The position numbers were made by a program, and so were the translations under genes. A DNA stretch of 64,000 bases. Origin: Jatrophihabitans telluris. GTDB taxonomy: Bacteria > Actinomycetota > Actinomycetes > Mycobacteriales > Jatrophihabitantaceae. The notes below the pieces were generated by a model. That model did not search any database. It was not told where the DNA came from and saw only the letters and a list, made by a program, of their open reading frames with translations. This document shows positions 35,201 through 45,013 of this stretch, piece after piece; the stretch's first letter is position 1, and each line of letters starts with the position of its first letter. The stretch covers positions 1,612,001-1,676,000 of the forward strand of contig NZ_CP097332.1 of NCBI RefSeq assembly GCF_023516435.1, read 5' to 3'.

Positions 35201-36874
35201 ATGAATTCCCGGATCGGCGAGACGCTGCTGCGAGCCAGGCGTTACGGCGCCTTCGCCCTGCGCCTGGCGATCCGGTGGAGCTTGCGGATCGCCCTGCCGG
35301 TAGTTTTCGCCAACGCGCTACTACGTGCCTTTCCCTACAAGGGGACGGCGGCCGGTATCCCGTTCCAGGTTCGGGGCACGCTGTTCACCCGCCCTGGGCT
35401 GAGCGCAGACACCTCGGTCGGCAACTGGGAGTTCCCGCACGTGGACGGGCTGCCGATCGGCCTGCACATCTCACCGACCGACGTCGACCTGCTGCGGCTG
35501 AGCAAGGCCGCCAACCCCGACAGCACGGCCTTCGTGGACGCGCTGAAGGCCGACCTGAACAGCGAGATCCCGTTCATCGGCCTCTGGCTGGCGGGCCTGT
35601 TGCTGGCCGGCGTCGTCGTCGGGCTGCTCGCTGCCGCGATGGTGAACATGGCCCAGCGCTACCTGCGACGCCTGCCTCGGCGCGACAACGAGTTGCGGAT
35701 CAGGGTGCATCAGGCGGCGACCGCCGGCATCGTCGTGTTGCTCGTGTCGGGCTACGGAGTGCTCAGCTACGACCGCGACTGGACCAAACAGTCCAAGCTC
35801 ACCGGCACGTTGGGTGCCGTCCAACTCTTCCCCTCCCAGCTGTCGGACTTCTACAACCAGCAGAACAAGGCCTATGACGTGCTCGGGGCCGTCGTCGGCA
35901 TCCAGGCCTCGTTGCAGCAGCGCATCGACGCGGCCAAGACCCCCGACACCGCCTACAACATCATGTTCATCTCGGACATGCACCTGGCCGCGACCTACCC
36001 GCTCGTCGCGCAGTACGTGGACAACTTCGACGTCAAGCTGATCGTCAACACCGGTGACGAGAGCGAGTTCGGCACCAGCGGTGAGTTGACCCCCGGGTTC
36101 CGCTCCGCGATCAAAGCGGTCGCGGCCAAGGCACCCATGCTGTGGATGGCCGGTAATCACGATTCACCCGATGTGCAAAGGGTGATGAGTCAGATTCCGA
36201 ACGTCTTCGTCCTGGGGGACAAGCTGCGCCAGAACGACGGCTCCTACGTGGTCAGCGGATCCCGGATTCACGCCTTCGGCCTCAATATTGCGGCCGTCCC
36301 GGACCCCCGCGTCTACGGCGCGGTAGGTTCCTACGGCTCTGGTGAGGACAAGGTCACCAACCCGCTCGAGATCGCCGCGATGGACCAGGCCGTCAACGGA
36401 ATCCCCGACGATTTGAACCTCGACATCATGGCCAGCCACGAACCTTCGGCGGTGAACGAGCTCAAGGCGAAGCTGCCCGGACGGATCCGGCAGCTGGACT
36501 CCGGGCACACCCACGCGCAGAACGCCACCGGTGACCTCCAGTCCGGTGGAATCATCAACCTCGTCGAGGGCTCCACCGGCGCGGGTGGCCTGGACAACAT
36601 CAATCGAGGCGAGAAGGCGCCGCCGGTGGAGTTCAGCATCGAGTCGGTGGCCTCGAACTGCCAGTTCGCGAAGCTGCTGCGCTTCCAGCTGGCCGACCCG
36701 TCCCTGCCGACCGATCCGACCGCGCTCACCGTGGGGGACAACGTGACGGTGTCGAGCGTCTACCTCAGCCCGCAGAAGATCACCGCCGGGCGCACCTGCT
36801 CAACCGTGGACGGCCTCTCGCCGGTCCGTCGGCTCACCGCGCCCATCGCCTCGGACGAACTCGCCCCACCCTGA
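35201..36874 (+). CDS. Membrane-anchored metallophosphoesterase
   Basis: 557 residues. One N-terminal hydrophobic segment (about 20-45), an extracytoplasmic stretch, then two further helices (about 125-150 and 170-190). The C-terminal calcineurin-like domain keeps every metal motif: SDMH (Asp259, His261), NTGDES, AGNHDS, ASHEP and DSGHTHAQ. This domain most likely faces outside, so a periplasmic or cell-wall phosphate ester is a plausible substrate; none can be named. Ser/Thr-rich C-terminal domain of about 80 residues follows. A longer frame from 35192 adds only MGR. Confidence 0.82.
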   Translation: MNSRIGETLLRARRYGAFALRLAIRWSLRIALPVVFANALLRAFPYKGTAAGIPFQVRGTLFTRPGLSADTSVGNWEFPHVDGLPIGLHISPTDVDLLRLSKAANPDSTAFVDALKADLNSEIPFIGLWLAGLLLAGVVVGLLAAAMVNMAQRYLRRLPRRDNELRIRVHQAATAGIVVLLVSGYGVLSYDRDWTKQSKLTGTLGAVQLFPSQLSDFYNQQNKAYDVLGAVVGIQASLQQRIDAAKTPDTAYNIMFISDMHLAATYPLVAQYVDNFDVKLIVNTGDESEFGTSGELTPGFRSAIKAVAAKAPMLWMAGNHDSPDVQRVMSQIPNVFVLGDKLRQNDGSYVVSGSRIHAFGLNIAAVPDPRVYGAVGSYGSGEDKVTNPLEIAAMDQAVNGIPDDLNLDIMASHEPSAVNELKAKLPGRIRQLDSGHTHAQNATGDLQSGGIINLVEGSTGAGGLDNINRGEKAPPVEFSIESVASNCQFAKLLRFQLADPSLPTDPTALTVGDNVTVSSVYLSPQKITAGRTCSTVDGLSPVRRLTAPIASDELAPP

Positions 36875-36929
36875 CCGGAGCGGTGACGGAGATGGTCGCC
36901 CTTTCGGCCGGCTCTCGCTGAGGTCGAGG

Positions 36930-38957
36930 TCAGGTCCAGCTCAGGCCGACCCGGTCACTGATGAAGGCCAGCGCATCCGTTCGTTCCGCGATCACCGCGG
37001 ACCTGGCTCGTCCGGCGCCGTGTCCGCCGTCGAGTTCTACGCGGAGCAACACCACGCTGGCCGGGTCGGCGGCCGCCTGCAATCGGGCCGCGAACTTGTA
37101 GCTGTGGGCGGGCACGACCCGGTCGTCGTGGTCGCTGGTCATCACGAGCGTGTCGGGCACGGCCAGGCCGTCGGTGATCCGGTGGTAGGGCGAATACGCG
37201 TAGGCGTCGAGGAATTCCTCTCGCGAACGGGCCGGATCGCCGTAATCCGACGTCCATGCCCAGCCGATCGTGAAGTGGGTGAACCGCAGGACGTCGAGGA
37301 CTCCGACCTCGGGGACCGCGGCTGCGAAGAGGTCGGGGCGCTGGGTGATCAGGGCACCCACCAGCAGGCCGCCGTTCGACCCGCCGTTGACGGCCAGCTG
37401 CCCCGGGCTGGTCCAGCCCTGCGCCACCAGGTATTCCGCCGCCGCGATCGCGTCGTCGAAGACGTTCTGCTTGTTGTGCAGGCGACCGGCGTCGTGCCAG
37501 GGCACGCCGTACTCGCCGCCACCGCGCAGGCTCGGCACCGCCAGGACGCCGCCGGCCGCGACGAAGGCCGCGCGGGATACGTTGAACGCCGGCACCACCG
37601 GGATGCGGAATCCCCCGTATCCGTAGAGCAACGTCGGGTGTGGGCCGACGGCCATCCCTGTCTTGTGCACGAGGAACATCGGGATCGACGTGCCGTCGGC
37701 GGAGGTGAACCGGACCTGTTCGGTGACGATGTCGGCCAGCACGGGCGACCGGCTGTCGAACAGCAGTAGCTCCTCGCCGGCGTCGAGGTCGTACTGGAGC
37801 ACCACCCGCGGGGTGGCGAAGGACGTGTACGTCAGGTGCAGCAGTCCCGAGGCCCGGCGCGCCTGGACCTCCAGGACGGACCCGAGCCCAGGAAGCCTTA
37901 TCTCATCGAGCTGATCGCCGCTGAGCGAGCGGAGCGTGAGTACGGAGTGGGCGTCGCGCAAGCGGTGCAGGAGCAGTCGGCCACCCGCCGCGTAGGCCTC
38001 ACTGAGGATGTCGTCCTGCTCGGCGACGATTTCGCGCAGCGCGCCCGACTGCAGATCGAGTGCGACAACCCGCCCCCGGGGTGCGTCCAGGTCGGTGAAC
38101 AGCACGAGCTCGCCGTCGAGACTGTCGACCAGTTGCCACGCGGCATCGTCCCGCTCGATCAAGGGCCGGGGGTGCAGCTCTGCGACGGTGGAGATCCACA
38201 GCCGGTTCGTGGGATCGGTGCCGCGCTGGCCGGCGATCACCAACCACTGATCGTCCGGGCTGATCTCGGCTGAGAAGATCACCTGCGGCTCGTCGGGCAA
38301 CTCGAAGACGAGCTGGTCCTCGGCCACGCCGAGACGGTGGAGCTGAATCCGGTGGCCGCTGTTGGCTTCGATCAGGCTGAACTCATCCGGCCGCGGGAAG
38401 CATCCGTAGAAAAAACCGGAGCTGTCGGGCAGCCACTCGGCAGCGGTGAACTTCGCCCACGGCACCTCGTCGGCCAGATCCTGCCCGGTCTCGACCGAGC
38501 GCACCCGCCAGGTCTGCCAGTCGCTGCCTGCCTCGGAATAGGTGTATGCCACCAGCCGTCCGTCCGGGCTGGGGACAGCGCTGGCGATCGAAGTGGTCGA
38601 GCCGGTGCCGATCTGGTCGGGGTCGATCAGCGGCACACCGATCTGCTCGGGGTTGTCGCTGACGTGGTAGCTCAGCTGCTCGGCGGTGCCGTCGTTGACG
38701 AACCGGAACCACCGGTCGCCGCGGCACCGTGGCGCTGTCTGGACCGGCAACGAGGCGAGTTCGCCGACCCGCGCCGCGATCTGGGTGCGGCCGGGCAATG
38801 CGTCGAGGGCCTCGCGTGCGTACCGCGCCTGGTGGCTGACCCAATCGCGGATCTCCGGATCCTCCGACGGCCCCTCCAACCAGCGGTAAGGGTCGGGTAC
38901 CGCGGTCTGGAAGAAGTCGTCGCTGACCTCGACCGTGCGAGTCTGGGGATACGCCAT
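36930..38957 (-). CDS. Prolyl oligopeptidase family serine peptidase (S9A)
   Basis: 675 residues, cytoplasmic (no signal peptide). N-terminal VPDPYRWLEGPSEDPEIRDWV is the S9A hallmark; a beta-propeller (about 70-400) gates the active site; the C-terminal alpha/beta hydrolase holds Ser527 (GGSNGGLLVG), Asp in TSDHDDRVVP and His in DGGHGAG. Cleaves short peptides after proline. The ATG at 38957 matches the family start and follows TATCGT (minus strand, 38964-38969) by 6 bases; the frame continues upstream across the divergent gene start and is rejected there. Confidence 0.93.
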   Translation of the reverse strand: MAYPQTRTVEVSDDFFQTAVPDPYRWLEGPSEDPEIRDWVSHQARYAREALDALPGRTQIAARVGELASLPVQTAPRCRGDRWFRFVNDGTAEQLSYHVSDNPEQIGVPLIDPDQIGTGSTTSIASAVPSPDGRLVAYTYSEAGSDWQTWRVRSVETGQDLADEVPWAKFTAAEWLPDSSGFFYGCFPRPDEFSLIEANSGHRIQLHRLGVAEDQLVFELPDEPQVIFSAEISPDDQWLVIAGQRGTDPTNRLWISTVAELHPRPLIERDDAAWQLVDSLDGELVLFTDLDAPRGRVVALDLQSGALREIVAEQDDILSEAYAAGGRLLLHRLRDAHSVLTLRSLSGDQLDEIRLPGLGSVLEVQARRASGLLHLTYTSFATPRVVLQYDLDAGEELLLFDSRSPVLADIVTEQVRFTSADGTSIPMFLVHKTGMAVGPHPTLLYGYGGFRIPVVPAFNVSRAAFVAAGGVLAVPSLRGGGEYGVPWHDAGRLHNKQNVFDDAIAAAEYLVAQGWTSPGQLAVNGGSNGGLLVGALITQRPDLFAAAVPEVGVLDVLRFTHFTIGWAWTSDYGDPARSREEFLDAYAYSPYHRITDGLAVPDTLVMTSDHDDRVVPAHSYKFAARLQAAADPASVVLLRVELDGGHGAGRARSAVIAERTDALAFISDRVGLSWT

Positions 38958-38963
38958 AGGCGA

Positions 38964-38969
38964 ACGATA
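38964..38969 (-). promoter_or_regulatory. -10 box for leaderless prolyl oligopeptidase gene
   Basis: TATCGT on the minus strand, 6 bases before the ATG; no ribosome-binding site. Confidence 0.5.
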
Positions 38970-39044
38970 TCCGCATCGGGGAATCGAGCGACCGGTGCTC
39001 GGTGTTGGTCCGAACCGTAAGGACTGTCCAATCGAAGGAGTGAC

Positions 39045-39917
<873 letters not shown>

Positions 39918-39975
39918 GCCGCTGCCCAGGGGGGGCGGTTGCGTCGGCCCGAGTGCTGATGAGGAAAATGGAGTC

Positions 39976-41007
39976 ATGCCTCCCGTAAGCCCCGACCGAC
40001 CGCGTAGCGCGGCGGCTGCCCCCTCGCCGGCGACGGCTGCCGCCATGACCGGAGCGGTCGATCTGGCCGCCGTGAAGGCCCGTTCGGAGGCGGCGGCGCG
40101 AGCTGCTTCGGCGCCGCCGCCGGCCGGGGGGCAATACGTGGTCGCGGTCGACCAGGCCAACTTCCAGGCCGAGGTGCTCGACCGCTCGTTCCAGGTTCCG
40201 GTGCTGCTCGACCTCGCCGGTGCCCGGTCGGAGGCTTCCCAACAGCTGTCGCCGCTGCTCGACAAGCTGGCCAACGAGGCCCGCGGGCGCTTCGTCGTTG
40301 CCCGGATCGATGTCGACGGCAATCCGCAGATGGCGCAGATGCTGCAGGTGCAGGCGATCCCGACCGTCTTCGCGGTGATCAGTGGTCAGCTCGTGCCCGG
40401 ATTCCAGGGCAGCCTGCCCGAGCCTCAGCTGCGCGAGTTCATCGTCGCGTTGCTCGATGCCGCGGCCCAAGCCGGCCTGTCCGGTTCGGTCGCCGCCGCC
40501 GATGGCGACCAATTCGAGCCGGGGGGCCCCGGCCCGGCCGACCAGCCGAGCAGCCCGGCTGGCGCGACCGACGCGGCCGGCCCGGCGCAACCGCCGGAGG
40601 ACCCCAGGTTCAGCGCAGCCGAACAGGCCCTGGACGACGGCGATTTCGACCTGGCCGCCGAGCGGTACAACGCCATCCTCGCCGCGGAGCCCGCCAACTC
40701 CGAGGCGCAGCTGGCGCTACGGCAGGTCGGCATGCTCAAGCGTCTGAGCCAACTTGCACCGGACGTCCTGGCGCGTGCCGACGCGGCTCCCGACGACGCC
40801 GCCCTGCAGCTGTCCGCCGCCGACGCGGAGCTGGCGAACAACCAGATCGAGGCGGCTTTCGCCCGCCTCATCGGGCTGATCCGCCGGCTACGGGGCGACG
40901 AGCGGTCGCCGATCCGCGAGCGGCTGGTCGAGTACTTCGAACTGCTCGGGCCCGACGATCCTCGGGTGGCTCCGGCGCGCCGGGAGCTGGCCAACGCACT
41001 GTTCTGA
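39976..41007 (+). CDS. Thioredoxin-like/TPR protein (CnoX/YbbN type) lacking the CxxC
   Basis: 343 residues. Ala/Pro-rich N-terminus (1-50), a thioredoxin fold about 53-160 (VPVLLDLAGARSEASQQL...VARIDVDGNPQMAQMLQVQAIPTVF with the cis-Pro loop), an acidic Pro/Gly linker, then TPR-like helices about 205-343. The active-site position reads DLAGARSEA, with no cysteines, so it cannot be a thiol oxidoreductase. E. coli CnoX (YbbN) pairs the same domains and acts as a chaperone handing substrates to GroEL/DnaK; M. tuberculosis Rv1324 is the positional equivalent. The stop codon is part of the first unit of a 12-bp tandem repeat. Confidence 0.87.
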   Translation: MPPVSPDRPRSAAAAPSPATAAAMTGAVDLAAVKARSEAAARAASAPPPAGGQYVVAVDQANFQAEVLDRSFQVPVLLDLAGARSEASQQLSPLLDKLANEARGRFVVARIDVDGNPQMAQMLQVQAIPTVFAVISGQLVPGFQGSLPEPQLREFIVALLDAAAQAGLSGSVAAADGDQFEPGGPGPADQPSSPAGATDAAGPAQPPEDPRFSAAEQALDDGDFDLAAERYNAILAAEPANSEAQLALRQVGMLKRLSQLAPDVLARADAAPDDAALQLSAADAELANNQIEAAFARLIGLIRRLRGDERSPIRERLVEYFELLGPDDPRVAPARRELANALF

Positions 41008-41085
41008 GGACCGTTCTGAGGACCGTTCTGCGGACTGTTCTGAGGACCGTTCTGAGGACCGTTCTGAGGACCGTTGTGGGGACCG
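41002..41085 (+). repeat. Seven 12-bp tandem repeats starting at a stop codon
   Basis: Seven units of TTCTGAGGACCG (41002-41085). Units 1, 2, 4, 5 and 6 are exact; units 3 and 7 differ at 2 positions each. The first unit contains the last Phe codon and TGA of the preceding gene. The unit length is a multiple of 3, so every exact copy repeats an in-frame TGA. Confidence 0.95.
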
Positions 41086-41113
41086 TCGCGGGGACACTGC
41101 GGCCACGAACGAC

Positions 41114-41169
41114 AGCGCGGCCCGAGCACCGGCTTCCTCCACTGGGAGGCGCCGCGCTCGGGCCGCGCT
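41114..41169. terminator. Stem-loop between CnoX-like and pirin genes
   Basis: Perfect 14-bp arms AGCGCGGCCCGAGC (41114-41127) and GCTCGGGCCGCGCT (41156-41169), with an inner CCTCC/GGAGG stem (41136-41140, 41145-41149). It lies between convergent genes, so it is probably a bidirectional terminator. Confidence 0.65.
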
Positions 41170-41182
41170 CGTCGTGCCGGGG

Positions 41183-42160
41183 TCAGTGACCGCGTGGCAC
41201 GTGGGGCATGATCGCGTCCGGCGGGATGACGCCCAGCTTTCCCGATTGGTAGTCCAGCATCGTCTGCTGCAGTTCCTCCCGGGTGTTCATCACGAACGGT
41301 CCGTAGTGCACCATCGGCTCGCGGATCGGTTCGCCACCCAGCAGGATGACTTCGAGGGCCTGGGTGCGGCTGTCCTGCTTCTCATCCGCAGTTAGCGTGA
41401 CGCGGTCACCCGCGCCGAAGACCGCCAGTTGACCGGCGTGGATCGCTGTCCGTTCCTCGCCGACCGTACCCGAGCCGGCCATGACGTAGGCCAGGGCGTT
41501 GTATTCGGCCTGCCACGGCATCGACAGTTGCTGACCGGGATGGATCGTTGCGTGTATCAGGGTGATCGGGGTGTGAGTCGAGCCGGGGCCGCGGTAGCCG
41601 TCGACCTCTCCGGCGATGACCCGGAGCAGCGCGCCACCGTCGGGGCTGGCGAGCAGGGTGATCTGGCCGGACTCGATGCCCTGGTACTTCGGCGCAAGGA
41701 ACTTGTCCTTCGCGGGCAGGTTCACCCAGAGCTGGAAACCGTGGAAAAGGCCGCCGGCCTCGACGAGCTTCTCCGGCGGGGTCTCGATGTGCAGCAGTCC
41801 GGCTCCTGCGGTCATCCACTGGGTCGAGCCCTCGGTGATCACGCCGCCACCGCCGTGGGTGTCCTGGTGGATGAACTGGCCCTCGATCAGGTACGTGACC
41901 GTCTCGAAGCCACGGTGCGGATGCCAGTGGGTGCCCTTGGGCTCCCCGGCGGGGTAGTCGACCTCGCCCATCTGGTCCATCATGATGAACGGGTCGAGGT
42001 ACTCATAACGAACTCCGGCCAGCGCGCGGCGAACGGGAAAGCCCTCGCCCTCCAGACCGGCGGGTGCGGTCGAGATCGCCAGCACCGGGCGCTCGACGTC
42101 CCCCAAGGAACTCGCCTTCACGCGTGGCAGTGCGAGCGTGTCGGCGGTAATGGCAGCCAT
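41183..42160 (-). CDS. Pirin family protein
   Basis: 325-residue bicupin. The first cupin carries the metal-binding motif HWHPHRGFETVTYLIEG and later HIETP (His/Glu). A second pirin C-terminal cupin covers about 190-300 (ALAYVMAGSGTVGEE, GEPIREPMVHYGPFVMNTREE). Pirins are iron proteins; some are quercetin dioxygenases and some are redox cofactors for regulators. The ATG at 42160 has a full AGGAGG 10 bases upstream, so it is strongly translated; the frame upstream to 42193 is not used. Confidence 0.92.
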   Translation of the reverse strand: MAAITADTLALPRVKASSLGDVERPVLAISTAPAGLEGEGFPVRRALAGVRYEYLDPFIMMDQMGEVDYPAGEPKGTHWHPHRGFETVTYLIEGQFIHQDTHGGGGVITEGSTQWMTAGAGLLHIETPPEKLVEAGGLFHGFQLWVNLPAKDKFLAPKYQGIESGQITLLASPDGGALLRVIAGEVDGYRGPGSTHTPITLIHATIHPGQQLSMPWQAEYNALAYVMAGSGTVGEERTAIHAGQLAVFGAGDRVTLTADEKQDSRTQALEVILLGGEPIREPMVHYGPFVMNTREELQQTMLDYQSGKLGVIPPDAIMPHVPRGH

Positions 42161-42202
42161 CTCTGTAAGCCTCCTAGGTCGTTGCGTCTGCAACTATACG
42201 GC

Positions 42203-45013
42203 TCAACCAGGGGTGCTCTGTCGGTATTCCGGCCGACTCCGTGTCATCAGCGCCGCGATGAGCACCGCCACCAGCGGCACGAGAACCGCTGTCCCGATGA
42301 TATTGGGCCACCACGGCACGGCGAAGGGGTGTGGATCCACGACTGTCGCGCTGCCACCGAAGTCCTTGTGCGCCTGGCCCCGTTCGGCCCAGATGACCAT
42401 CCAGGGCGGGACGAAGCCCAGCAGTGTGCCGAGCAGGGCACCGATGACCCCGACGACCGCGGCCCGCGCCATCGACAGCCGGCGCCGCGTCGACAGCGGC
42501 GCGCCCACGGCCCACAGGGTGGCCAGGTCGGGCCGCGAGTCCACCATGGCCAGCGACGTGGCCAGCGCGGTCGCCCCGGCGGCCACGGTGACCGCCACAC
42601 CCAGTGCGATGAGGATTATCCAGCCCTGCTGGTCGGAGTAACCGCGTTCGAACTGCGGGCTCAGCCGGTGGTCGGCCAGCGCTGCCGTGACCGCTTGTTC
42701 CTCGGTCGCGGTGGCCGGCCGGGTCAGGTGGGCGACCACAGCCAGTGGAGTCGGACGTAGACCGATCCGCAGCGCGGTCTGCGGGGTGAGGAACAGGCCG
42801 ACACCGCTGCTGAACCCCGACCTGAGCACGGTGGCGTTGAGGGTGACCATCCGCAGCGGGTTCATCTTCCCGTCGGGCGTGACCTGGTCCAGTTCGAGGC
42901 TGGCCTGGCCGCCGTGCTGATCCAGCGCCGAGGCAACCACGACCGACCCTGAGGCCAGCGCCCGCTCGGCGGCCGGGTCATGCACACCGGTCAGCAGGAA
43001 GAGGTCGCCCGGATCGATGACGACGCTCGAGTCGAGCAGCGTCGGGCGTGAATAGATGACGCCACCGCAGCGGCGGGCATCGGCCGCCGGGGGCAGCGAC
43101 GAGCCCGGTTGGGCACCGCACGCCTGGTCGGCCGGGCGCGACACGGTCACCGCAGTGCAGGTGTCGGCGCGCGCCATCGGCCCGCAACCGGCGGCACTGA
43201 TGGTTGCGCTCTGGCTGGTGGGCAGGTACTGCTCCAACGCGCGGCGAGCTGAGGCCAGCGTCTGCTCGGTCGCCGCCGTGCTCGCCGCGGACCCTGCGTT
43301 GAAGGGCAGATCGGTGCCGAGCTGGACGAGGACTCCGCCAGGCGGGAGGGCGGGCGTGTACATGGCCCGGTCGCGAGCGGCCGTGCTGGCCGCGAAGATG
43401 GCGATCGATACTGCGGCGGTCGTCGCGGCCAGGACCGCGGCGAGCGCGGGTACCGCCGCGGTGCGGTTGCGTGAGGCGTCGCGAACGGCGATCCGGATCG
43501 AGACCGGCAGCCGAGGTCCGGCCAGTGCCGCCACGCTCAGCAGGCCGGGCGTCAGAGCGAGAATCCCCAACTCGCACAGGGCGATTCCGGGCAGGATCCA
43601 CAGCGCGTCAAGTCGCCGGGTGCCGATGATGCTCAGGATCAATCCGAGCCCGGCGGCAATCACCCCCAGTACCGACGACCGCCAGGGGGCCTTCGTTGCC
43701 CCGCGACGTCCGGCCAGCGCGGCGACCACGTCGACCCGTGACGCCCAACGAGCCGGTAGCAGGGCTCCCGCCAGCGCCGAGACGACACCCAGCAGGGCGA
43801 TCGCCGCCAGCTCCAGCGGCCGGAGCCGTAGCGGTCCGAGTACGCCCGCATGCTCGGCACGCAGGACGACCGCGGTCCCGATGCCGAGCAGGATTCCCAG
43901 CAACGAGGCCAGCACGCCCAGCACCAGACCCTCGGACAGCATCGAACGGGCGAGTTGGCGCCGGGTCCCACCGACGGCAGCGAGCAACGCCATGTCCCGT
44001 TGTCGACGGCGCGCGCTGACGGCGAACGCCGGTCCGGCGAGCAGGGCCAACTGCAGGATCACCAGGCCGACGGCGACGAAGATCGTCAGCGCCAGGCGGG
44101 CTGAGGCCGAGGTCCGCTGGTGCTGGAAGTAGGCAACGGCGGACTTCGGCGGGGGATTGAGGATGACTGCCCGCGAACTGACCAGATAGCCGGCCTCGTT
44201 CAGCCGCAGTACATCGGCCCAGCTCACACCGCCCGCGCTCGTCACCAACCACCGTGCCGTGCTCTGGTCCAGGGCGAGGCCGAGCCGGGCCGTCGTGGCC
44301 GACGTGACCCACGCCTGGTCCTCTGCGCCCTGGTACACGTCGTGCACGATCCCCACGACCGTGAGTTGGTTCGCCCCGCCGCCGGCGACCGTCCCCCGCA
44401 GTGACATCGTCGCTCCGATGTCGAGATGGGCATCCCGGGCCAGCTTGTCGCTGATGACGGCCTGCCCGGTTGCCGTTGCCCAGCGTCCGGACGTGCGGGT
44501 CAGGGCCGGGCGGATGGCCGCGTCGCCGAGATCCTGCTCGACGATGCTCACGTGCAACGCGCCGGCCGCGGTGTTGACGAGAACGTCGGTGGAGTTCACC
44601 TGCGTCACTGACGCGGTGGGCAACAGTGATCGAATCTCGCCGGCCGAGCCGATGGTCCGGAGCGTCTCGCCCTCGTTCAGCCGACCCGAGTAGGAGTCGC
44701 CGAGGACGTCCTGCTCGACGTGCGCGCCGGTGAACGTCACCTTCGCATCGGCATCGCCCATCCGTGAGGCCACCGCCTGCAGCGGACTCAGCGGGTTGCT
44801 GCGGGCGAAGACGTCGGCCGCGGCAACGACCGTCACGGGAAACGTGATCAGCACGATGATCAGGACGCTGCGCAGCCGGTTGCGGCGCACGGTTCGCCAC
44901 CCCATCCGCAGCAGCGCGCGGCGAGCGGCCACCCCCGGCCGCCGCGGCGGCCGGGCGGGCGCGGGCGCCGGTGAGTGAGATCCCCCCGGTGCCGGCGGGG
45001 CGATCGCGCTCAT
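42203..45013 (-). CDS. ABC transporter permease with two FtsX domains
   Basis: 936 residues. Pro-rich cytoplasmic N-terminus (1-45), first membrane helix about 48-70, large extracytoplasmic domain to about 300, FtsX/MacB core with three to four helices about 310-450, more helices about 460-550, a second large outside domain about 560-770, and a C-terminal FtsX core about 790-925. This is the ten-helix, two-unit layout of peptide or lipoprotein exporters and BceB-like resistance permeases. Partner ATPase and PadR regulator are encoded upstream with ATGA overlaps. Substrate unknown; defence against a membrane-active compound is a guess. Confidence 0.87.
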   Translation of the reverse strand: MSAIAPPAPGGSHSPAPAPARPPRRPGVAARRALLRMGWRTVRRNRLRSVLIIVLITFPVTVVAAADVFARSNPLSPLQAVASRMGDADAKVTFTGAHVEQDVLGDSYSGRLNEGETLRTIGSAGEIRSLLPTASVTQVNSTDVLVNTAAGALHVSIVEQDLGDAAIRPALTRTSGRWATATGQAVISDKLARDAHLDIGATMSLRGTVAGGGANQLTVVGIVHDVYQGAEDQAWVTSATTARLGLALDQSTARWLVTSAGGVSWADVLRLNEAGYLVSSRAVILNPPPKSAVAYFQHQRTSASARLALTIFVAVGLVILQLALLAGPAFAVSARRRQRDMALLAAVGGTRRQLARSMLSEGLVLGVLASLLGILLGIGTAVVLRAEHAGVLGPLRLRPLELAAIALLGVVSALAGALLPARWASRVDVVAALAGRRGATKAPWRSSVLGVIAAGLGLILSIIGTRRLDALWILPGIALCELGILALTPGLLSVAALAGPRLPVSIRIAVRDASRNRTAAVPALAAVLAATTAAVSIAIFAASTAARDRAMYTPALPPGGVLVQLGTDLPFNAGSAASTAATEQTLASARRALEQYLPTSQSATISAAGCGPMARADTCTAVTVSRPADQACGAQPGSSLPPAADARRCGGVIYSRPTLLDSSVVIDPGDLFLLTGVHDPAAERALASGSVVVASALDQHGGQASLELDQVTPDGKMNPLRMVTLNATVLRSGFSSGVGLFLTPQTALRIGLRPTPLAVVAHLTRPATATEEQAVTAALADHRLSPQFERGYSDQQGWIILIALGVAVTVAAGATALATSLAMVDSRPDLATLWAVGAPLSTRRRLSMARAAVVGVIGALLGTLLGFVPPWMVIWAERGQAHKDFGGSATVVDPHPFAVPWWPNIIGTAVLVPLVAVLIAALMTRSRPEYRQSTPG

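Noticed and set aside
41002-41085. Regular repeats as a CRISPR array
   Set aside because: Units are 12 bp and directly adjacent, with no spacers and no cas genes.
40888-41142. Minus-strand frame with SERSSERS-like repeats
   Set aside because: It simply translates the 12-bp array antisense; no start signal or family.
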